From positions 1-6,387 of the forward strand of contig CAIQJW010000128.1 of assembly GCA_903872255.1 (NCBI GenBank): a stretch of DNA of 6,387 nt, in the 5' to 3' direction. Under the pieces are notes generated by a model. It was not told the DNA's origin and made no database searches. It saw nothing but the letters and a program-made list of their open reading frames with translations. Of this stretch, positions 1 through 4,662 are shown in pieces. Each line of letters begins with the position of its first letter. Position 1 is the stretch's first letter. Source of the DNA: an uncultured delta proteobacterium. Its GTDB lineage: Bacteria; Desulfobacterota; Syntrophorhabdia; Syntrophorhabdales; Syntrophorhabdaceae. The position numbers and the translations under genes were made by a program.

Positions 1-2
1 AG

Positions 3-188
3 CCGGCATACAGTCCGATAGATACCCGCCAGCCTTACGCTGCGCCCGATCCTAATTTCATCGCAAGGTACGGGCAGCAACCTACTCCGACGCAGCAGCA
101 GCCCGCCGGCGAATGGATTGTTGTACCGGCCCAGCAGATAGGCGGCACATGGGTCCCCGCCCACCGCATCTTCGTACCGAATTCATAA
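3..188 (+). CDS. C-terminal end of an unidentified Pro/Gln-rich protein (5' end outside window)
   Basis: This is the only plus-strand frame open from the left edge. It gives 61 residues and stops at TAA 186-188. The first part is rich in Pro, Gln, Tyr and Ala (for example PTPTQQQPAGE), like a disordered linker. The last 24 residues, GEWIVVPAQQIGGTWVPAHR followed by IFVP, contain a short internal repeat: VPAQQI and VPAHRI lie 10 residues apart, each near a Trp, and another VP follows. Tails built from W, V, P and H in this rhythm occur in exported or surface proteins of Gram-negative bacteria; that comparison is from memory and is an inference. The gene converges on the minus-strand TPR gene with 9 bases between stops. 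Nothing here gives a function. The short length leaves some chance that the frame is fortuitous, although the codons look natural and the end point abuts the next gene neatly. Confidence 0.55.
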   Translation, partial: PAYSPIDTRQPYAAPDPNFIARYGQQPTPTQQQPAGEWIVVPAQQIGGTWVPAHRIFVPNS

Positions 189-197
189 AGACCGTTC

Positions 198-1385
198 TTA
201 TCTGTCGACAAGTTCCTGAAAGCATGGGCTTGAGCGGATGTAATCGAAGTCTTTCTCGTTTGTAAGGAACCGGGGGTCTTTCAGTCTACCTGTATCAAGG
301 GCAGCTTTTATCCACCGGCATGCCTCGGGCGCGTTTTTGCGCAACGATTCCACCCTCGCCAGGAACATCATGGACGCCACCTCGCCCTGCTTTAATTCCA
401 TGCACTTTTTGATATCGGCGGCCGATTCATCATACCGCTTCAGGTCCTTGTAGAGCACCGCCCTGGCGAAATACGGGCCCGGGTTATCTGGTTTTATCGC
501 TATTGCCTTCGTAAAATCTGCCAGTGCATTATCGGGTTTACCGTCGAAAATATACATCATGCCGCGCTGCGAATAGAGAAGTACATCTGATGGATTGATC
601 GCGATCGCCCGTCCCAGGTCTTCTATGCCCTTGCCGTATTTTTTCTGGGCGGCATAGATCTCGGCCCTGCCCTGATATGCCTGCCAGAATTTGGGGGCGA
701 CTTCTATCAGCCGGTTATAGTCCGCGATCGCTTCGTCGTAATACCCCGTTTTCTTCTCAATAAAAGCTCTTCCCAGCAGGCTCAAGAATTCCTTTGGGTT
801 TAGATTTATCGCTCTCGTATAATCATCCAGTGCTTTCTGGTTCTCATTCAGCGCGGCGTATGCGTTTCCCCGGAATGTAAGGCTCCGGGCGTTATTCGGG
901 TCAAGCTCGATAGCCCTGCCGAGATCCGTCAATGCCTCTGCGTATTTGCCCTCAACGTACGAAAGCATGCCGCGATGCTCAAATGCCGCCAGGTTCAGGG
1001 GGTTTATCTCTATCGCTTTCGACAGGTCCGCCCGCGCGGCCGCGTAATTTCTCTCCTTTTCATATGCCTGGGCACGTCCGACATACGACAGGTCGCTCGC
1101 AGGATCAAGTGCGATCGCCTGACCAAAATCGCTCTTCGCCTTCACCGTATCTCCCATGCCCTTATGCGCAAATCCCCTATATGTATATATATCGGCCAGC
1201 GCAACCTTCGACAGGTTCCCTGCATTGATCGCGGCAGTACACGCGGCAACTGCCTTGTCGAATTGACGGCTTAATGCGAGGTCCTTACATCCTTCAGCTG
1301 CATCTGACGGAACTGCCGCACAGAATACGATAGCGATCACCGAAATAAATACCAGACCCAATGCCCTAATAATTCCGTGAGACAT
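198..1385 (-). CDS. Exported tetratricopeptide-repeat (TPR) protein, 395 aa
   Basis: This is probably an extracytoplasmic protein-protein interaction scaffold; its partner is unknown. The ATG at 1383-1385 is chosen because AAGGAGG lies 8 bases upstream. An in-frame ATG 18 codons further up has no such site and would bury the signal peptide. Residues 1-30 look like a Sec signal peptide: short basic start, hydrophobic LVFISVIAIVF core, and likely cleavage after SDAA. Cys22 is preceded by Phe, so it is not a good lipobox. Residues 33-60 form a lead-in with the pattern C-x15-C-T-A-A-I, known from other secreted TPR proteins; Cys33 and Cys49 could form a disulfide. Nine units in exact 34-residue register follow at residues 64-369. 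Units 1-7 match the consensus well (Gly/Ala at 8, Ala or Gly near 20 and 27, Pro at 32); units 8 and 9 are degenerate. The tail, residues 370-395, resembles the DPRF...F..I...PCFQ.LV ending common in TPR proteins. The gene lies 210 bases downstream of nuoN, but nothing ties it functionally to complex I. Confidence 0.9.
   Translation of the reverse strand: MSHGIIRALGLVFISVIAIVFCAAVPSDAAEGCKDLALSRQFDKAVAACTAAINAGNLSKVALADIYTYRGFAHKGMGDTVKAKSDFGQAIALDPASDLSYVGRAQAYEKERNYAAARADLSKAIEINPLNLAAFEHRGMLSYVEGKYAEALTDLGRAIELDPNNARSLTFRGNAYAALNENQKALDDYTRAINLNPKEFLSLLGRAFIEKKTGYYDEAIADYNRLIEVAPKFWQAYQGRAEIYAAQKKYGKGIEDLGRAIAINPSDVLLYSQRGMMYIFDGKPDNALADFTKAIAIKPDNPGPYFARAVLYKDLKRYDESAADIKKCMELKQGEVASMMFLARVESLRKNAPEACRWIKAALDTGRLKDPRFLTNEKDFDYIRSSPCFQELVDR
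279..1196 (-). repeat. Nine tandem 34-residue TPR units inside the TPR gene
   Basis: Units begin at residues 64, 98, 132, 166, 200, 234, 268, 302 and 336 of the 395-residue protein, with no insertions between them. Most share RG or RA at positions 7-8, Ala at 20, [A]I at 27-28 and [L/I][D/N/K]P at 30-32 (for example AIALDP, AIEINP, AIELDP, AINLNP, AIAINP, AIAIKP). Similarity is at the protein level. The DNA copies have diverged, so there is no sign of recent tandem duplication. Confidence 0.88.
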
Positions 1386-1393
1386 AACCGAAA

Positions 1394-1400
1394 CCTCCTT
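1394..1400 (-). promoter_or_regulatory. Strong ribosome binding site of the TPR gene
   Basis: On the minus strand this reads AAGGAGG, a full match to the anti-Shine-Dalgarno core, 8 bases before the ATG at 1383-1385. It decides the start codon against the in-frame ATG at 1437-1439. It is clearly stronger than the sites before nuoM and nuoN. Confidence 0.85.
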
Positions 1401-1438
1401 CAACTGTGCATACCTTGCATTAACCCGGCTGAATCTCA

Positions 1439-1467
1439 AGTATCACGCTCAAAAAAACTTTTGTCCG
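1439..1467 (-). promoter_or_regulatory. Weak candidate sigma-70-type promoter for the TPR gene
   Basis: On the minus strand CGGACA (1462-1467; 4 of 6 matches to TTGACA) is followed after exactly 17 bases by GATACT (1439-1444; 4 of 6 matches to TATAAT). A T7 run lies in the spacer. This would place the transcription start about 45-50 bases before the ATG. Both boxes are poor, so this is only the best candidate I could find in the spacer. Read-through from the nuo operon is an equally good explanation of how the gene is expressed. Confidence 0.25.
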
Positions 1468-1476
1468 CACCGCCGC

Positions 1477-1591
1477 CCGGCGCAAAGATACCGGCACAGA
1501 TAACATCTGATGGACACAACGCCGCTTAAGCGGTCTAACCGATCTTATATAGAGAGATATTTTTTGCTGAGGATAGATCTTTCTGCGCCGG
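1477..1591 (-). repeat. Imperfect long inverted repeat with inner hairpins in the nuoN-TPR spacer
   Basis: The arms are minus-strand CCGGCGCAGAAAGAT (1577-1591) and ATCTTTGCGCCGG (1477-1489). They pair as a 7-bp GC-rich stem plus a 6-bp stem, separated by a 2-base bulge (AG on one arm). The enclosed 87 bases contain a perfect 12-base palindrome CCGCTTAAGCGG (1522-1533) and a 5-bp hairpin with a 3-base loop, CAGAT-GTT-ATCTG (1497-1509). The outer arm begins 4 bases after the nuoN stop codon. A nuoN transcript reading through could fold into a branched structure. There is no U run directly after the stem (the T7 run is about 20 bases further on), so it is not a standard intrinsic terminator. 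No target-site duplication is evident that would mark it as a small mobile element. Confidence 0.5.
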
Positions 1592-1595
1592 TCTC

Positions 1596-3053
1596 TTAGC
1601 CGAAGATACCCACGGCCTTCTGCGCCATGAGCACGAAAACCTTCGGAAAAATACCCATATACAGAAGGGCCAGTATACAGATGACCATAACAAGCCCGTA
1701 CTGAGGTGCCCGGTCAACAGCCCCTTCATCGCCGACAGGATCTTTGAAATACATGTACACTATAACCCTGAGGTAATAGTATGCTGCCACGACACTGTTC
1801 AGGAAGCCTATAATGGCGAGCCAGTAGTATTGGGCCTTTACCGCAGTAGAGAAGACGTAGAATTTGCCCATGAAGCCGGCAAGCGGCGGTACCCCGGCCA
1901 ACGACAAGAGGAAAATGCACATGCACAGGGCTATAAAGGGATGGCGGGCACCGAGCCCCGTAAAGCTGTCGAGCTCGCTAGAGTTGTCACCTTTCTTCTG
2001 TAATACGATAATGGCAGTAAACGCCCCGATATTCATGAATGAATACGCCATAAGGTAATACAGCATACTCGATGCCTGAGCCCTATCGCCCGTGATGAAG
2101 GCAACGAGGATATACCCGGCATGGGCGATACTGGAGTATGCGAGCATCCTCTTGATATCACGCTGGACAAGGGCGGTGATATTCCCGATGGTCATGGTAA
2201 GCACTGCAAGGATCCATATGATCCCCGACCATCCGAACTGGAAAGGAATAAATGCTGTGTAGAAGATCCGTATCAGGGCCCCGAATGCCGCCGCCTTTAC
2301 GCCTGTCGCCATGTATGCCGTTATAGAGGTCGGTGCGCCCTGGTAAACGTCCGGTGTCCACATATGAAAAGGCACCGATGCGATCTTAAACCCAAAGCCG
2401 ACGAGAAGCAAACCAAGGCCGATGATAAACATTGCCACCGAGAAGGGTTGCTTCATTAGGAAGTATCTTTTCAGCTCAACGACATCAATTATTCCGGTCG
2501 ATCCATAGATCATGGACATACCGTACAGCAAAAAACCGGTGGCAAATGCGCCCAGGAGGAAATATTTCAAAGCTGCCTCGACGGATGTGATGTTGTTCCG
2601 CAGAAAACCGCACAGGATATATATAGAAAGTGACATTACCTCGAGCCCGATGAAGATCGTTATAAAGTGATGCGATGACGTCATGACCATCATCCCGAGC
2701 ACGCCGAACATGAGAAGCGAATAGTATTCGCCCGAGCCGATCTCCTCCCGGTCCGCGTACCTGAGGGACACAATAGCCACCAGGATAAGGATAACGAGGA
2801 ACAAGCCTTTAAAGAAGGTCCCATAGTTATCTATCGTATACAGCCGGTTGAATACATCGAGGTTCGTTCCCCACATGTTCACTGTGAAATAAAGGGCCAA
2901 TAATGACCCGACCACACAGAGCACACCGGAGATCTTTGACGCTACGGGGCCCCTCGTGAAGCCGCCTATTAAAAGCAGCACAAGTGCAAACCCGGTAAGC
3001 AATATCTCGGGCATGATCAATCCAAATTCGCTGGCAGGTATTAAAGCGTCCAT
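1596..3053 (-). CDS. nuoN: NADH-quinone oxidoreductase subunit N (complex I antiporter-like subunit), 485 aa
   Basis: NuoN is one of three proton-translocating subunits in the complex I membrane arm. It couples quinone reduction by NADH or another donor to proton export across the cytoplasmic membrane. The whole protein is hydrophobic and matches a 14-helix antiporter-like fold; 485 residues is the normal length. Channel residues are in place: Glu138 in TM5 (GLEVMSLSIYILCGF), Lys163 (ALKYFLLGAFATG), Lys223 in TM7 (GFKIASVPFHMWTPDVYQGA, the family signature), Lys253 in TM8 (GVKAAAFGALIR) and Lys397 in TM12 (GFMGKFYVF). These correspond to E. coli Glu133, Lys158, Lys217, Lys247 and Lys395 by my recall. 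The segment QRDIKRMLAYSSIAHAGY (298-314) is also typical. The ATG at 3051-3053 has TAGGGG upstream at 8-base spacing and is 11 bases from the nuoM stop. A start at Met14 would cut into TM1 and lacks support. It is probably the last gene of the nuo operon. Confidence 0.96.
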   Translation of the reverse strand: MDALIPASEFGLIMPEILLTGFALVLLLIGGFTRGPVASKISGVLCVVGSLLALYFTVNMWGTNLDVFNRLYTIDNYGTFFKGLFLVILILVAIVSLRYADREEIGSGEYYSLLMFGVLGMMVMTSSHHFITIFIGLEVMSLSIYILCGFLRNNITSVEAALKYFLLGAFATGFLLYGMSMIYGSTGIIDVVELKRYFLMKQPFSVAMFIIGLGLLLVGFGFKIASVPFHMWTPDVYQGAPTSITAYMATGVKAAAFGALIRIFYTAFIPFQFGWSGIIWILAVLTMTIGNITALVQRDIKRMLAYSSIAHAGYILVAFITGDRAQASSMLYYLMAYSFMNIGAFTAIIVLQKKGDNSSELDSFTGLGARHPFIALCMCIFLLSLAGVPPLAGFMGKFYVFSTAVKAQYYWLAIIGFLNSVVAAYYYLRVIVYMYFKDPVGDEGAVDRAPQYGLVMVICILALLYMGIFPKVFVLMAQKAVGIFG

Positions 3054-3061
3054 TAATGAGA

Positions 3062-3067
3062 CCCCTA
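3062..3067 (-). promoter_or_regulatory. Ribosome binding site of nuoN, overlapping the nuoM stop
   Basis: On the minus strand this reads TAGGGG, 8 bases before the nuoN ATG. Its TAG is the nuoM stop codon, so a ribosome ending nuoM sits on the nuoN initiation region, as expected for translational coupling. The match to AGGAGG is partial. Confidence 0.55.
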
Positions 3068-4651
3068 TCTCGTCATATTCGTATTTGTTGTATCTGCGGC
3101 CACTTTTGCCGCGCCGATTGCACCAGGTTCAAGCATTCTAGCCTGGACATTCTTGTTCTTGACAAGGCTCAAATACTCGGTCACCGACGTATCCATTTTA
3201 TTGAAGAACATCTTCGGGTAGATACCCATCAGAAGTATGAAAAAGACCATGCAGCTAAGGATGGCTATCTCGCGTCTGTCAAGGTCCTTAAGGTTTTTGT
3301 TGGCTTCGTTCGTGACCTGGCCGAACATAACCCTCTGGAACATCCACAGCATGTACACTGCACCAAGGATGACACCGGTTGTTGCCAGCGTTCCATAGAC
3401 CACATTGCTCTTGAATGCGCCGAGGAGGATAAGAAACTCGCCGACAAAACCGTTCGTCCCCGGAAGGGCTATCGATGACAGGGTGATGATCATAAAAAAT
3501 ACCGCAAATATCGGCATTACCTTGGCAATACCGCCAAAATCCGAGATCATCCTCGTATGCCTTCTCTCATATATCATGCCAACGATAAGGAAGAGCCCGC
3601 CGGTAGAAATACCATGGCTGAGCATCTGGTAGATGCCGCCCTGTACACCCTGCATATTGAAAGCAAATATGCCGAGCATGACATAACCGAGGTGGCTTAC
3701 GCTCGAGAATGCGATAAGTCTCTTGAGGTCAGGCTGCATCATGCTGACGATCGCGCCGTAAATGATACCGATCACCGCCAGTATCGACATCAGCGGTATC
3801 GCATCGATAGCAGCGGACGGGAAAAGCGGTATCGCGAACCGGATAAAACCGTATGTACCCATTTTCAAAAGAACGCCCGCGAGAATGACACTACCGGCCG
3901 TAGGCGCTTCCGTGTGGGCATCCGGCAACCATGTGTGGACCGGGAACATCGGCACCTTGATGGCAAATGAGAGAGCGAACGCTCCGAAAAGCCAGTACTG
4001 CTTCGCTAACGGCACACTCGCCTTATAGAGTTCAAGGACATTAAATGTATATATGCCGCTCTGGGCATAATAGAAGTAATACAGGTAAAGGATGGCGACC
4101 AGCATGAGAACGCTTCCGGCCATCGTAAACAAGAAAAACTTGATCGCTGCGTAGATGCGGTTCGGACCGCCCCATATACCGATAAGGAGGTACATCGGGA
4201 TCAGCATCAGTTCCCAGAAGACATAGAAGAGGACCAAATCGAGCGCGCAGAGCGTTCCTATCATCGCCGTTTCAAGGAAGAGGAAGGTGATATAATATTC
4301 CTTGACCTTGTCTTCTATCGCCTTCCATGAGCACAGTACGCATATTACTGTAAGAAACGTCGTGAGCAGGACAAGGAGAAGGCTGATGCCGTCAATGCCG
4401 ATAAAGTAGCTAATGCCCCAATCCGGGAACCAGTCGGCCTTCTCGGCAAACTGCATTCCTTTTGCCGTATTGCTGAACTTGTAAAAGAGCGGAACCGAGG
4501 CAAAGAGTTCGAACAGGGAGAATATAAGTGTCGCTGACTTGATGAGAAGAGTGTTCCTGCGGTCAACAAAAAGCAGGAGTACCGCCCCCAAGAGAGGGAA
4601 AAATATTAGAAAACTGAGTATTGGTATACCGAAAACTGAGAACTCCGTCAT
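3065..4651 (-). CDS. nuoM: NADH-quinone oxidoreductase subunit M (complex I antiporter-like subunit), 528 aa
   Basis: NuoM is the central antiporter-like proton-pumping subunit between NuoN and NuoL. It is multi-pass (about 14 helices expected). Channel residues seen are Glu147 in TM5 (FYVFWELMLIPMYLLIGIWG), Lys232 in TM7 (FAIKVPMFPVHTWLPDAHTE, the signature stretch), Lys263 in TM8 (LLKMGTYGF), His320 (FSSVSHLGYV), His346 (QMLSHGISTGGLFL) and Glu405 in TM12 (GFVGEFLILL). The terminal Glu, where NuoN has Lys, separates NuoM from NuoN; Glu147, Lys232, Lys263 and Glu405 match E. coli Glu144, Lys234, Lys265 and Glu407 by my recall. I chose the ATG at 4649-4651 (MTEFSVFGIP) because AAGGTG lies 5 bases upstream and it gives the usual family N-terminus. 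The in-frame ATG 15 codons earlier would overlap nuoL by 35 bases and adds a non-family extension. After the last helix there is a soluble tail of about 40 residues ending in an Ala/Thr/Asn-rich stretch. Confidence 0.97.
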   Translation of the reverse strand: MTEFSVFGIPILSFLIFFPLLGAVLLLFVDRRNTLLIKSATLIFSLFELFASVPLFYKFSNTAKGMQFAEKADWFPDWGISYFIGIDGISLLLVLLTTFLTVICVLCSWKAIEDKVKEYYITFLFLETAMIGTLCALDLVLFYVFWELMLIPMYLLIGIWGGPNRIYAAIKFFLFTMAGSVLMLVAILYLYYFYYAQSGIYTFNVLELYKASVPLAKQYWLFGAFALSFAIKVPMFPVHTWLPDAHTEAPTAGSVILAGVLLKMGTYGFIRFAIPLFPSAAIDAIPLMSILAVIGIIYGAIVSMMQPDLKRLIAFSSVSHLGYVMLGIFAFNMQGVQGGIYQMLSHGISTGGLFLIVGMIYERRHTRMISDFGGIAKVMPIFAVFFMIITLSSIALPGTNGFVGEFLILLGAFKSNVVYGTLATTGVILGAVYMLWMFQRVMFGQVTNEANKNLKDLDRREIAILSCMVFFILLMGIYPKMFFNKMDTSVTEYLSLVKNKNVQARMLEPGAIGAAKVAADTTNTNMTR

Positions 4652-4656
4652 GTACG

Positions 4657-4662
4657 CACCTT
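4657..4662 (-). promoter_or_regulatory. Ribosome binding site of nuoM, overlapping the nuoL stop
   Basis: On the minus strand this reads AAGGTG, 5 bases before the ATG at 4649-4651. Its first base is the last base of the nuoL TAA stop. It supports the 528-residue nuoM start over the upstream in-frame ATG at 4694-4696, and implies coupling to nuoL translation. Confidence 0.6.

Noticed and set aside
1176..1196. TATATGTATATATAT tract inside the TPR gene
   Set aside because: It encodes the Ile-Tyr-Thr-Tyr part of the first TPR unit and is explained by the coding sequence. It is not a convincing promoter in this position.
1386..1439. Longer TPR protein start, 18 codons upstream at 1437-1439
   Set aside because: The AAGGAGG site sits 8 bases before the internal ATG at 1383-1385, and starting there puts the signal peptide at the N-terminus. 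The extension overlies the ribosome binding site itself.
1451..1490. Intrinsic terminator for the nuo operon formed by the GC-rich CGCCGGGCGGCG and the T7 run
   Set aside because: The stem is only 4-5 bp with a very small loop, and the T run starts more than 10 bases after it, so the usual stem-then-U-tract layout is missing.
3056..3970. Several plus-strand open frames of 75-140 codons opposite nuoM
   Set aside because: They overlap each other and the intact nuoM gene, have shadow-like composition, and have no recognisable motif.
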